Source: an uncultured Adlercreutzia sp.
GTDB lineage: Bacteria; Actinomycetota; Coriobacteriia; Coriobacteriales; Eggerthellaceae
Direction: 5' to 3'
NCBI RefSeq assembly: GCF_958431955.1
Contig: NZ_CAUASN010000040.1
Location: 1-22,475, forward strand
Length of the DNA: 22,475 nucleotides
Shown here one piece after another: positions 1 through 7,628 of the stretch; position 1 is the stretch's first letter; each line of letters begins with the position of its first letter. The notes below the pieces were generated by a model. It saw only the letters and a program-made list of their open reading frames with translations. It did not search any database and had not been told where the DNA came from. The position numbers and the translations under genes are program-made.

Positions 1-70
1 CCAGCCGCTCTTATCGGTGGCGGAACACCTTGCATAAACCAGCCGCTCTTATCGGCGGCGGAACACCTTG
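1..70. repeat. Tandem 32-bp direct repeat, two copies
   Basis: Positions 1-32 and 39-70 carry the same 32-bp unit with one difference (T at 17 against C at 55), separated by a 6-bp spacer (CATAAA). Each copy can form a small hairpin between GCCGC and GCGGC (GTGGC in copy 1, still pairable by G-U). The array touches the window edge and may continue to the left. It lies downstream of the minus-strand dehydrogenase gene. Spacer length and copy number do not fit a CRISPR. Function unknown. Confidence 0.85.
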
Positions 71-173
71 AATGACGCCAGTGTGCTGTATTACAAGCGA
101 GAAATCAAGGGTGTTTCCGAAAACCGTCGCAGCATTCCACGGAAAGGTGCTGCAAGGTCTCCCAGGAGCTCGC

Positions 174-974
174 TTACGGGCGCAAGCCCATGCCACCTTC
201 CAGGGTGAGGGTCTCGCCGCTCATGAACTTGAAGTCGGGGTTGGCAAGCTGCACCACCACGCGGCCGATCTCGGTCTCCACGTTGCCGTAGTGGCCCATG
301 GGGGGCATGTGCACGTTGGCCTCGAAGGCGTCGGGATAGGCCTCCTGGAAGTTCTCGAGCGCTGCAGTCCAGGCCAGCGGGCACACCACGTTCACGTTGA
401 TGCCGTCGGGGCCCCACTCGGTGGCGGCCACGCGGGTCAGGCCGCGGATGCCCTCCTTGGCCGCCGCGTAGGCGCACTGACCATAGTTGCCGAACAGCCC
501 CGCGCCGCTGGCGAAGTTGATGACCGAGCCCTTCGTCTCCTTCAGGTGCGGGTAGCACGCCTGCATGTAGTAGAAGGTGGCGTACAGACCCGAGTAAATG
601 GCCAGGTCGAACTGATCGGTAGTGTGGTCGGCCAGGGTAACGCCGGAAGCGGAGGCCTGGGCGTTGTTCACCAGCACGTCGATGCGGCCGAACTTCTCGA
701 TGGCCAAATCCACCACGTTCTGCACCACGGCGGCATTGTCGGCGCCGGCGTTCACGTCGGCGGGCACCACGAGCACCTGGATGCCGAACTCGGCCTCCAG
801 CTTCTCCTTGGCCGTCTCTAGCTTCTGCACGTTGCGGCCGGTGATGACCAGGTTCGCGCCCTCCTTGGCATAGGCGGTGGCAATGCCGTAGCCGATAGAG
901 CCGGCGGACCCGTCCTTCAGCGCCGCGAAGCCGGCGCCGGTGATGATGGCGGTCTTATCTTCGAGAAAACCCAT
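174..974 (-). CDS. Short-chain dehydrogenase/reductase (SDR) family oxidoreductase
   Basis: A 266-aa cytosolic protein of the classical SDR family, which are NAD(P)(H)-dependent alcohol/ketone oxidoreductases. The N-terminal beta-alpha-beta fold has an extended glycine-rich loop (GAG at 13-15, then GSAGSIGYGIA to about 32), followed by an acidic PADV segment near 71-74 and NNA at 103-105. The catalytic Ser156 (NFASGAG), Tyr169 and Lys173 (YAAAK) are present, and the protein ends in a typical SDR tail (FMSGETLTLEGG). The loop, longer than the usual TGxxxGIG, resembles SDRs with an insertion after the first glycines. The ATG start is preceded by GGAGG. No neighbour shares an obvious pathway. 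Gut Coriobacteriia use many SDRs on steroids and bile acids, but the substrate cannot be read here. Confidence 0.9.
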   Translation of the reverse strand: MGFLEDKTAIITGAGFAALKDGSAGSIGYGIATAYAKEGANLVITGRNVQKLETAKEKLEAEFGIQVLVVPADVNAGADNAAVVQNVVDLAIEKFGRIDVLVNNAQASASGVTLADHTTDQFDLAIYSGLYATFYYMQACYPHLKETKGSVINFASGAGLFGNYGQCAYAAAKEGIRGLTRVAATEWGPDGINVNVVCPLAWTAALENFQEAYPDAFEANVHMPPMGHYGNVETEIGRVVVQLANPDFKFMSGETLTLEGGMGLRP

Positions 975-1118
975 GGAGCCTCCCTTGTCGAATGGCGGGG
1001 CGCGCCCCCGGCGACATGCCGCTCGCGCGCTTACGTGTCCTCACCCTACCAGATTTCCCCGCGCCGATGTTTCCGGAATGTTGCGCGGGCTGTCCGCGCC
1101 CCCGAAAGGCACCACGAC

Positions 1119-1152
1119 AAAAGGGGCGCCGAGCCTGAGCCCGACGCCCCTT
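1119..1152 (-). terminator. Rho-independent terminator after yebC
   Basis: On the minus strand a 12-bp stem (1139-1150 with 1123-1134, two G-U pairs) closes a TCAG loop and is followed by TTTT (1122-1119). It lies about 30 nt past the yebC stop codon and has full intrinsic-terminator form. It also separates yebC from the SDR gene, so the SDR needs its own promoter between about 975 and 1118. I see no convincing -35/-10 pair there. Confidence 0.8.
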
Positions 1153-1182
1153 GCAGGTGCACGTTGTACGAGGTCGTGCGCT

Positions 1183-1983
1183 TTACTCGTCCAGCGCCTC
1201 GGCAATCTCGTCGGTGATGTCCATGGTGTGGTACACCGCCTGCAGGTCTTCCAACTCCTCCAGCTTGTCGATGAGGCGCATGACCTTCTTCGCGTCGGCC
1301 ACCGACACCGCCGAGGGCGTGTTGGCGATCATGGTCATCTCGGCGCCCTTCACAGCCACGCCCTGAGCCTCCAGCTCCTTCACCACGGCCATGAGGTCGC
1401 TCGGCGCGGTGTAGACGATCCACTCCTCGTCGGCGTCCTCGTAATCGTCGCCGCCGGCCTCGGCCACGGCGAGCATGAACTCCTCCTCGTCAGCGGCGGC
1501 GCCGTTGGGGGCGATGGGGTTCTTCTTGTCGCCGGTCTCCACTTCCTTGGACACGATGATCTGGCCCTTGCGGTCGAACTGGAACGCCACCGAACCCGAG
1601 GTGCCCAGGTTGCCGCCGGAATGGGAGAACGCCGCGCGCACATCGGCGGCGGTGCGGTTGCGGTTGTCGGTCAGGGCCTCGCAGAGCACGGCCACGCCGG
1701 CCGGGCCGTAGCCCTCGTAGACCACGGTCTCGTAGCTGGCGGCGTCCTTGCCGGAACCGAAAGCCTTGTCGATGGCGGTCTTGATCTTGTCCTTGGGCAT
1801 GGAATAGCCCTTGGCCTTCTCGATAGCGGCGGCCAGCGACGCGTTGTTGTCGGGGTTCGGGTCGCCACCCTCCTTGGCCGCTACGGTGATGTTACGAGCC
1901 AGCTTGGAGAACAAGGCCGAGCGCTTCGCGTCCTGCGCGGCCTTGCGGTGTTTGGTGGTTGCCCACTTAGAATGCCCTGACAT
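1183..1983 (-). CDS. yebC: YebC/PmpR (TACO1) family protein
   Basis: A 266-aa protein opening with the family hallmark MSGHSKWATTKHRK and continuing with the conserved helical domain (LARNITVAAKEGGDPNPDNN), then the YEGYGPAGVAV and GGNLGTSGSVAFQF blocks. The family runs about 240-250 aa; the extra length is an acidic, glycine-rich loop near residues 155-185. Members were long annotated as DNA-binding regulators, while more recent work links them to ribosomes and relief of stalling at proline-rich sequences. Either role is cytosolic. The ATG start has an AAGGGA ribosome binding site about 8 nt upstream. It looks monocistronic, bounded by its terminator and by the membrane regulator gene upstream. 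Family assignment is secure; exact function is not. Confidence 0.95.
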   Translation of the reverse strand: MSGHSKWATTKHRKAAQDAKRSALFSKLARNITVAAKEGGDPNPDNNASLAAAIEKAKGYSMPKDKIKTAIDKAFGSGKDAASYETVVYEGYGPAGVAVLCEALTDNRNRTAADVRAAFSHSGGNLGTSGSVAFQFDRKGQIIVSKEVETGDKKNPIAPNGAAADEEEFMLAVAEAGGDDYEDADEEWIVYTAPSDLMAVVKELEAQGVAVKGAEMTMIANTPSAVSVADAKKVMRLIDKLEELEDLQAVYHTMDITDEIAEALDE

Positions 1984-2128
1984 GGATACGTCCCTTCAAA
2001 ACACGAATACAACAGCGGCTCATGGTACCACAAGGGGCGCACCCCTGGAAACACCCGCACCGCGCTGCACGGATTTTCTACGGCTCACCAGCCGACCGCA
2101 GGAGGCCGGCTTCGCGCGCTGCGGAGCC

Positions 2129-3625
2129 CTATCCCTCGTCCACGCGCTCCAGCAGCTCCTCGCGGGAGCTCACGCCGATCTTGCGGTAGATGGCCTTCAC
2201 GTGGGTGCGCACCGTGCTCTCGGAGATGACGAGCGTGCCGGCGATGAAGGCGATGCCGTGGCCTCGGCCCAGATACCCCAGGATCTCCCGCTCGCGCGGG
2301 GTGAGCGATGCCTCGTCGGCGAGCGCCTCGCAGCGGGCGGCCACATCGGGCACGCGCCGGGGCGCCGGACGGCCCGGCAGCTCGTCGGCGCCATGGCCGG
2401 CCGCATCCGCAGCGGCCCCCTCCTCGCCAGCCGCCGCCCGCGAGGCGCGCCACAGCGACACCAGCGCCTCGCCGATGAGCGCCACGAAGAACAGCGTACT
2501 CACTACTAAAAGCGCCGGGCCGCCCTCCTGCTCCTGGAAGGGAGGGGTGGCCGCGGCGGCAACGCCCAGGATGGAACAGGCGGCGAAACCCGCCACGGCC
2601 ACGCCGTAGACGAACCCGCAGGGCAGCTCGCCGCCGTGGGCGAGCGCCACCAGGCTCGCCAGGGCCAGGATGGCCAGCATGCCGAAGAACACGTAGGTCA
2701 GCCACGCGGCGAACCACAGCGGAACCGTGCCGCCGGGGAAGCTGTTCAGGAAGATGAGTACGAGCGCGAAGGTCGGCAGCACGAGCCGGTAGATGACTGG
2801 AAGCAGCGGCCGGGTCGAGCGCACGAAGCACAGCGGCACCACCACAAGCGCCCCCAGCACGCACCCGAGCACCTCCATGTGCATTACGTCGAACAGGATG
2901 AACTTGCGCGCGCCCATGAGAAAGGCGAACACCATAAGGCCCGCGAAGGGCATGGCCAGAAGCTGCGCCATGGTGGCAAGCCCCCGGCGCATCGTGAGCC
3001 CGGCGGGCGCCGCATCAAAGGCGCGCCCCTCGGCCGGCCCAGCGGCGCCCCCGCGCCACGCAAGCTCCCCGCGACGAGCCTTCCAGCAGGGCAGAAAGCA
3101 GCTCAAAGGCAAAAGCACGCAGAACACGAGCAGGCCCACGGCGAAGGTCACCGACGAGAGCAGCATCTCCAAAAGCGAGGAGAGCCCCACCATGACCGCC
3201 ACCCATAAAAGCGCCTGGCGCAGGTTGTACTGGGCCATGTAGGCGCCCCAGGCCACGGCGAGCTCCACCGTGCCCACAGCCAGAAGGGCGCCCGCGGCCA
3301 CAGCGGCCCCGAAGGCAGCGAAGCCGGGTACCGCAGCGGCCAGAATAAACAGCCCGTAGCCGGCCAGGTAGCACACCGACCCCGCAAACACCCACCCCTG
3401 TCCGAGCATCTGGGCGCGGCCGGCGGGCCGGGCGGAGAGCCATGCGGCGAGGACGCCGGCAACGACCGAGCCGCCAAGCAGGGTGTTGGCGAAGGGCGCC
3501 ATATAGGCGGCCGCATCGTACACCCCGGTCTCGAAGAGCAGATGGTTCGGGGCGTAGACAGGCAAGGTGACCAAGAAGGCCGCCAGCATGAGCGTTTCCA
3601 ATTTGAATGACGAGCTGAGATGCAA
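2129..3625 (-). CDS. Membrane-bound LuxR-type transcriptional regulator (about 12 TM segments)
   Basis: An N-terminal domain of about 12 hydrophobic helices (about residues 10-390) is followed by a low-complexity linker and a C-terminal LuxR helix-turn-helix of about 60 residues (LTPREREIL, then ISESTVRTHVKAIYRKIGV). This layout is typical of the large set of Coriobacteriia regulators next to respiratory reductase genes; it presumably senses a small molecule in or at the membrane and binds DNA on the inside. It is divergent from the exported flavoprotein gene at 3897, its likely target. I chose the TTG start at 3625 (498 aa) because GGGGAGGG lies 8 nt upstream and a TATACT -10 box lies 43-48 bp upstream. 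The frame is open upstream to a TTG at 3679, but that start would overlap the -10 box. ATG at 3589 is the other option. Confidence 0.88.
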   Translation of the reverse strand: MHLSSSFKLETLMLAAFLVTLPVYAPNHLLFETGVYDAAAYMAPFANTLLGGSVVAGVLAAWLSARPAGRAQMLGQGWVFAGSVCYLAGYGLFILAAAVPGFAAFGAAVAAGALLAVGTVELAVAWGAYMAQYNLRQALLWVAVMVGLSSLLEMLLSSVTFAVGLLVFCVLLPLSCFLPCWKARRGELAWRGGAAGPAEGRAFDAAPAGLTMRRGLATMAQLLAMPFAGLMVFAFLMGARKFILFDVMHMEVLGCVLGALVVVPLCFVRSTRPLLPVIYRLVLPTFALVLIFLNSFPGGTVPLWFAAWLTYVFFGMLAILALASLVALAHGGELPCGFVYGVAVAGFAACSILGVAAAATPPFQEQEGGPALLVVSTLFFVALIGEALVSLWRASRAAAGEEGAAADAAGHGADELPGRPAPRRVPDVAARCEALADEASLTPREREILGYLGRGHGIAFIAGTLVISESTVRTHVKAIYRKIGVSSREELLERVDEG

Positions 3626-3667
3626 CGGCACAACCCTCCCCGGTTCACGTCGCAGCAGATCGCTGCC

Positions 3668-3673
3668 TAGTAT
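3668..3673 (-). promoter_or_regulatory. Candidate -10 box of the LuxR-type regulator gene
   Basis: TATACT on the minus strand would place transcription start near 3661, giving a leader of about 35 nt to the TTG start. No good -35 hexamer is visible 16-18 bp upstream, so an activator may be needed, or the call may be wrong. Confidence 0.4.
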
Positions 3674-3733
3674 ACCCAAAGTTTCCGATATGGGACGTAA
3701 CCGTTCCGTTATCTTTTCAAATCGCCTGTGATC

Positions 3734-3795
3734 TGGGGTTTAGTCGTATCTACCCCAATTCCGCGAGGGACGTTTTCCTCCAAATACCCCGATTC
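3734..3795. promoter_or_regulatory. Inverted and direct repeats between the LuxR regulator and flavoprotein genes
   Basis: The 271-bp divergent intergenic region 3626-3896 contains an inverted repeat TGGGGT-N12-ACCCCA (3734-3757) and an 11-bp direct repeat TACCCCAATTC (3751-3761) / TACCCCGATTC (3785-3795), 10 of 11 identical and spaced 34 bp, close to three helical turns. These are the best candidates for the binding site of the adjacent LuxR-type regulator. A related TACCC also overlaps the regulator's own -10 box. No confident plus-strand -35/-10 pair was found for the flavoprotein gene. Confidence 0.5.
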
Positions 3796-3896
3796 GACGA
3801 TTCCCCGCGCCCCCGACACCGTGCCACCATGGGGCCATCGCGGGGCAAGAGGCACCGCGAGGCAACATCCCCGACACCTAAGGGAGGACAAGGGAA

Positions 3897-5696
3897 ATGA
3901 GCAAGGAGAATCTGAAGGGCATGTCCCGCCGCTCGTTCATCGGCATGGGCGCGGTGGCCGCCGCGGCCGCCGGCGTCGCCGGTCTGGCCGGCTGCTCGCC
4001 GGCCGCCAACAGCGGCAGCGCCGAGGGCGGCGCCAGCACGGCCGGCGAGGCCGAGGCCCAGGGCGCCGGCGCGAGCGACGTGCACATCCACAACGTGAAG
4101 GACACCAGCTGGATGACCCCGCCGGCCGAGGTGACCGACTTCGCCAAGGAGATGGACTGCGAAGTGGTCGTCTGCGGCCACGGCTTCGCCGGCATCACCG
4201 CCTGCCGCGAGCTGGCCGAGCAGGGCAAGAACGTCATCCTCATCGAGAAGCAGCCCGAGGATACCTACGCCGCCGTGGGCAACGAGTTCGCCGCCCTGAA
4301 CGCGGCTATCCTGCAGGAGCGCGGCGTGCCGCATATCGATCCGGTGGAGTTCTACCAGAACTTCATGAAGATCACCTCGAACATGCCGAACCCGTCTCTG
4401 GTGATGAAGTTCGCCCAGAACTCCGAGGCCAACTCTAACTGGTACCTCGACCGCCTGACCGAGGAGGACTTCGCCACCATGACGACGGCCTTCTTCCCGC
4501 CCACCGAGCACCAGCTCTCCGAGCTGTCGGGCATCAAGTTCTGGCCGAGCGTGTGCTCCTTCTACGGCGAGTGCAACCAGACCAAGATCCAGATGTACAA
4601 CCAGGCCGCAGCTGAGGAGAAGGGCGCCCAGTTCTTCTTCGGTACCACCGCCGAGTACATCATCATGCAGGACGGCGCCGTGGCGGGACTTGTGGCCTCC
4701 GACGCCGACGGCTACGTGAAGATCAACTGCAAGGCCGTGGTCTGCGCCTGCGGCGGTATGGGCGGCAACCCCGACATGATGGCCTACTTTATGCCCGACA
4801 TGGCCCAGGCCCTGGTAGAGGGCGAGGAGCTGAACTCCATGTCGGCCAACGACGGCCGCGGCGTGCAGATGGCCTACTGGGCCGGCGCGCACCTGGAGAC
4901 GACGCCCATCCCCGGCATGAACATGAAGGGCCTGTCGGTCCCCGGCAAGATGAACTGCCTGCCCCAGGCCTTGTGGGTGGACGAGTCTGGCAAGCGCTTC
5001 ACCAACGAGTTCTACCCCACCAGCGAGCAGCGCGGATACCAGACCACGTTCATGAGCCGCAAGACGAAGTACGCGGTGGTGGACAACAACTTCACCGAGT
5101 ACCGCCAGTACACCCTGCCCCAGCACGCCGGCTTCGACGCCACCGAGGCGAACATCCAGTCGCTGCGCGAGTCGATGGATACCGCCTACGCCAAGTTCCA
5201 GGGCACCTATGAGGAGCCGGAGCAGGAAGAGGGTCAGGGCGGCCCCGGCGGCGGTGGCCCCATGACCCAGGTCGAGTGGATCGCCGACGACACCCTTGAG
5301 GGCCTCGCTGCCCAGATGGGACTCGAGGGCGACGCCGCCACCGCGTTCATCGAGCAGGTCGAGCGCTACAACGGCTACTGCGAGGCCGGCGTCGACGAGG
5401 AGTTCGGCCGCGCCACCGAGGTGCTCTTCCCGGTGAAGGACGGCCCCTTCTACGCCTGCACCTTCGACCCGGTGCTCGGCGAGACCATGGTCACCATGGG
5501 CGGCATCATCACCGACGGCGAGCAGAACGCCCTCGACGCCAACTACGAGCCGATTCCGGGCTTGTACATGGCCGGCAACGACTGCGGCCGCCGCTTCGGC
5601 ACCGAGTACATCACCCCCATTCCGGGCGTGTCCCTGGCCTTCGCGCTGGTGCTCGGCCGCGAGTGCGGCAAGTCCGTGGCGAAGTTCCTCGGCTAG
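3897..5696 (+). CDS. Tat-exported FAD-dependent reductase (fumarate-reductase/ketosteroid-dehydrogenase-like flavoprotein)
   Basis: A 599-aa FAD_binding_2 (PF00890) flavoprotein. Residues 10-33 form a twin-arginine signal (SRRSFIGMG, Arg11-Arg12) ending in a lipobox-like LAGC (Cys33), so the product is probably exported folded and lipid-anchored. The dinucleotide-binding motif is GHGFAG at 94-99 with an acidic residue at the end of strand 2 (IEK, about 117). The C-terminal FAD motif reads GLYMAGNDCGRRFG (from 555) followed by YITPIPGVSLA. Fumarate reductases carry a substrate-binding Arg in a GANRLGGNA-type segment here; this protein does not, and the YxxPxPG pattern is closer to 3-ketosteroid delta-1-dehydrogenases. 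A GGPGGGGP insert lies near 451-458. No heme or flavin-transfer domain is fused, so the electron donor is separate. Start supported by GGGAGGACAAGGG. Substrate unknown. Confidence 0.88.
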   Translation: MSKENLKGMSRRSFIGMGAVAAAAAGVAGLAGCSPAANSGSAEGGASTAGEAEAQGAGASDVHIHNVKDTSWMTPPAEVTDFAKEMDCEVVVCGHGFAGITACRELAEQGKNVILIEKQPEDTYAAVGNEFAALNAAILQERGVPHIDPVEFYQNFMKITSNMPNPSLVMKFAQNSEANSNWYLDRLTEEDFATMTTAFFPPTEHQLSELSGIKFWPSVCSFYGECNQTKIQMYNQAAAEEKGAQFFFGTTAEYIIMQDGAVAGLVASDADGYVKINCKAVVCACGGMGGNPDMMAYFMPDMAQALVEGEELNSMSANDGRGVQMAYWAGAHLETTPIPGMNMKGLSVPGKMNCLPQALWVDESGKRFTNEFYPTSEQRGYQTTFMSRKTKYAVVDNNFTEYRQYTLPQHAGFDATEANIQSLRESMDTAYAKFQGTYEEPEQEEGQGGPGGGGPMTQVEWIADDTLEGLAAQMGLEGDAATAFIEQVERYNGYCEAGVDEEFGRATEVLFPVKDGPFYACTFDPVLGETMVTMGGIITDGEQNALDANYEPIPGLYMAGNDCGRRFGTEYITPIPGVSLAFALVLGRECGKSVAKFLG

Positions 5697-5706
5697 TAAT
5701 GCCAGT

Positions 5707-5744
5707 GGGCCGGGGCGTCGCCGATACCAGCCGCGCCCCGGCCC
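5707..5744 (+). other. GC-rich hairpin just after the flavoprotein gene
   Basis: Perfect 11-bp arms (GGGCCGGGGCG, 5707-5717, and its complement 5734-5744) begin 10 nt past the flavoprotein stop. No T-tract follows, so it more likely protects the mRNA 3' end than terminates by itself. Confidence 0.6.
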
Positions 5745-5803
5745 GCCCGATACGCCATTCCCGCTGCGGGACCTTCTCCCTCCCGGACCCGCAGATAACC
5801 AAC

Positions 5804-5843
5804 AAAGCCCCCGGCCGTCCCTCCCCGGCCGGGGGCTTTTCTT
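5804..5843 (+). terminator. Strong intrinsic terminator of the flavoprotein gene
   Basis: Perfect 13-bp arms (5804-5816 and 5827-5839: AAAGCCCCCGGCC and its complement) with a 10-nt loop, followed by TTTTCTTCT on the plus strand. It ends the plus-strand flavoprotein transcript. The A-rich left side makes it usable from the other direction as well, so it could also stop read-through from moaC. Confidence 0.92.
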
Positions 5844-6042
5844 CTACGAATATCACGACCGCACTCGATCGGCCGCCTCTCGCGGAGCCAAAATAGGGGC
5901 CTTTGTATGGGTAAGTTCCTTCTAGCTTTTATCCCGCACACCTATGATCAGGCATTTTGCAACTCCACGCAAAAGTTTGCCCTAACATACCCATACATTA
6001 GGGCCGTTTTTGGCTCGCCAGCTATCCAGATTAGCGGCGCCC
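5844..6042. other. Convergent intergenic region, AT-richer, with nested inverted repeats
   Basis: This stretch between the flavoprotein terminator and the moaC stop has no supported gene and is visibly richer in A/T than its surroundings. It holds three inverted repeats: TGTATGGGTA (5904-5913) with TACCCATACA (5988-5997); TTTTGC (5955-5960) with GCAAAA (5969-5974); and CCCTAA (5980-5985) with TTAGGG (5998-6003). A plus-strand reading frame starting at 5907 lacks a ribosome binding site and runs into the antisense of moaC. No good promoter was found, so whether the region is transcribed is open. Confidence 0.45.
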
Positions 6043-6543
6043 CTACTCCTCGCGGAGCCAGAGGCCCGTCTTGCCGCCGTCCTTCTTCAGCAGGCGCACG
6101 TCGGTTATCTCCATGCCGCGGTCCACCGCCTTGCACATGTCGTACACGGTGAGGCACGCCACACTTGCCGCCGTGAGCGCCTCCATCTCGATACCGGTCT
6201 TACCCGTGACGCCGCACGTCGTGGTCACGTGAATGCCCACGCGCCCGTCGGCGCGCGCACCCTCGCGCACCGGCGCGCACTCCACCTTGGCCTTCGTGAT
6301 GTTCAGCGGGTGGCACATGGGAATAAGCTCGCTCGTCTTCTTCGCGGCCATAACGCCGGCCACGCGCGCGCAGGCGAGCACGTCGCCCTTGGCGGCCTTG
6401 CCCTCCACGATGAGCGCGAGCGTCTCCGGTTTCATGGAGATGAAGCCCTCGGCCACGGCCACGCGCTCGGTGTCGGCCTTCTGCGACACGTCCACCATGC
6501 GCACGTCGCCGTTCTCGTCGATATGGGTCAACTGATCGGTCAT
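6043..6543 (-). CDS. moaC: Cyclic pyranopterin monophosphate synthase MoaC
   Basis: A 166-aa protein of the usual MoaC length. With MoaA it converts GTP to cyclic pyranopterin monophosphate, the first molybdenum-cofactor intermediate, in the cytosol; MoaC makes the pyranopterin ring from the 3',8-cyclo-GTP product of MoaA. Family blocks are all present: HIDENGDVRMVDVSQK at the start, KTSELIPMCHPL in the centre, and GVTGKTGIEMEALTAASVACLTVYDMCKA with its conserved acidic and lysine residues. The ATG at 6543 is 2 nt past the moaA stop and its AGGAGG site lies inside the moaA 3' end, so translation is probably coupled. The same frame is open further upstream but that part lacks family similarity. 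moaD, moaE, mogA and moeA are not in the window. Confidence 0.97.
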   Translation of the reverse strand: MTDQLTHIDENGDVRMVDVSQKADTERVAVAEGFISMKPETLALIVEGKAAKGDVLACARVAGVMAAKKTSELIPMCHPLNITKAKVECAPVREGARADGRVGIHVTTTCGVTGKTGIEMEALTAASVACLTVYDMCKAVDRGMEITDVRLLKKDGGKTGLWLREE

Positions 6544-6545
6544 TG

Positions 6546-7550
6546 CTATCCTCCTATTTGGCTCATATTCCGCTCGGTGCCTACCTTGTCGTGGTGCTCG
6601 TCGGGCTTGGCGCCGAGGGCCGTCAGCAGCACGTCCCGCGCCGCCGCGTCGTCGCCGGCACGCAGGGCGGCACGCACGTCGTACTCGTCGTCGGAGAACA
6701 GGCACGGCCGCACCTTTCCGTCGGCGGTCACGCGCAGGCGGTTGCACTCGCCGCAGAAGTGGCGCGAGAGCGGGCTGATGAAGCCCACGGTGCCCGCCGC
6801 CCCCGGGAACTCGAAGTAGCGCGCCGGCCCCCAGCCCACGGGCTTGCTCGAGCGCGACGCGGGCACGAGCGCCGGCAGCCCGGCTGCGGCGGCCTCGGCG
6901 CTGATGCGCTCGATGAGCTCCTCGGAGGGAATCACGTCGGCGGCACCCCAGCCCGTGCCGCCCTCGCCCTCGGCGTTGCCGACGGGCATGTACTCGATGA
7001 AGCGCACGTGCAGGGGGCGATCCAGCGAGAGCTTCGCGAAAGCGAGGAAGTCCTGGTTCAGGCTGCGCACGGTAACGGCGTTCACCTTCACCGGGGAAAG
7101 CCCCGCCGCGAGGGCCGCGTCGATGCCCGCAAGGGTGTCCTCCAGCCGCCCCACCCGCGTGATGGCGCGGAACTGCTCGGCATCCAGCGTGTCCAGCGAG
7201 ATGTTCACCCGCGAAAGGCCCGCGGCTTTCAGATCGTCCACCATGGCGGGCAGGAGCACGCCGTTGGTGGTCATGGACACGTTCTCGATGCCGGGAATAT
7301 CGGTGATGGCGCGCACCAGATCGACCACGCCCTTGCGCACCAAAGGCTCGCCGCCCGTGAGGCGCACGCTCCTAATGCCGAGGCCGGCGGCCACGTGCAC
7401 CAAGCGCTCGATCTCCTCGATGCGCAGGATCTCGTCGTGGCCCATCTGGCACACGCCGTCTTCAGGCATGCAGTACACACAGCGGAAATTGCAGCGGTCG
7501 GTCAGCGAAAGGCGCAGATAGTCGATCACGCGCCCGTGGGAATCTTTCAA
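6546..7550 (-). CDS. moaA: GTP 3',8-cyclase MoaA (radical SAM)
   Basis: A radical-SAM enzyme that starts molybdenum-cofactor synthesis by cyclising GTP. From the TTG start at 7550 it is 334 aa. The N-terminal [4Fe-4S]/SAM motif is C20-x3-C24-x2-C27 (TDRCNFRCVYC) and RLTGGEPLV follows. The C-terminal cluster ligands are C266, C269 and C283 (FCGECNRLRVTADGKVRPC), and the protein ends in the diagnostic Gly-Gly. An in-frame ATGATG at 7583/7580 is tempting, but it overlaps the TATAAT -10 box and has no ribosome binding site, whereas the TTG has GGGGAG 4 nt upstream and yields the normal family N-terminus. It forms an operon with moaC and has its own promoter, so it is not simply the tail of the Mo-enzyme operon. 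Confidence 0.96.
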   Translation of the reverse strand: MKDSHGRVIDYLRLSLTDRCNFRCVYCMPEDGVCQMGHDEILRIEEIERLVHVAAGLGIRSVRLTGGEPLVRKGVVDLVRAITDIPGIENVSMTTNGVLLPAMVDDLKAAGLSRVNISLDTLDAEQFRAITRVGRLEDTLAGIDAALAAGLSPVKVNAVTVRSLNQDFLAFAKLSLDRPLHVRFIEYMPVGNAEGEGGTGWGAADVIPSEELIERISAEAAAAGLPALVPASRSSKPVGWGPARYFEFPGAAGTVGFISPLSRHFCGECNRLRVTADGKVRPCLFSDDEYDVRAALRAGDDAAARDVLLTALGAKPDEHHDKVGTERNMSQIGG

Positions 7551-7581
7551 GGCTCTCCCCCGTCTCTTCTCTTGGCGCATC

Positions 7582-7609
7582 ATTATAGACGAGCGCGAAT
7601 AAAGCGCAA
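7582..7609 (-). promoter_or_regulatory. moaAC promoter overlapped by the WTTATTC-N10-ATAAW element (site E)
   Basis: On the minus strand TTGCGC (7609-7604), a 16-bp spacer and TATAAT (7587-7582) form a near-consensus promoter, with transcription start expected near 7575. The element TTTATTC (7603-7597), N10, ATAAT (7586-7582) fits the five-site family, its right arm lying inside the -10 box exactly as in sites A and B. A bound protein would block RNA polymerase, so repression is expected. Confidence 0.75.
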
Positions 7610-7628
7610 CCGGGAACGCCGCGCGCCC

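Noticed and set aside
1..70. Start of a CRISPR array
   Set aside because: The interval between repeats is only 6 bp, the flanking 100 bp has no further copies, and no cas gene is present.
5907..6152. A small plus-strand gene (81 codons) in the moaC-flavoprotein spacer
   Set aside because: No ribosome binding site, no recognisable motif, and its second half is antisense to moaC.
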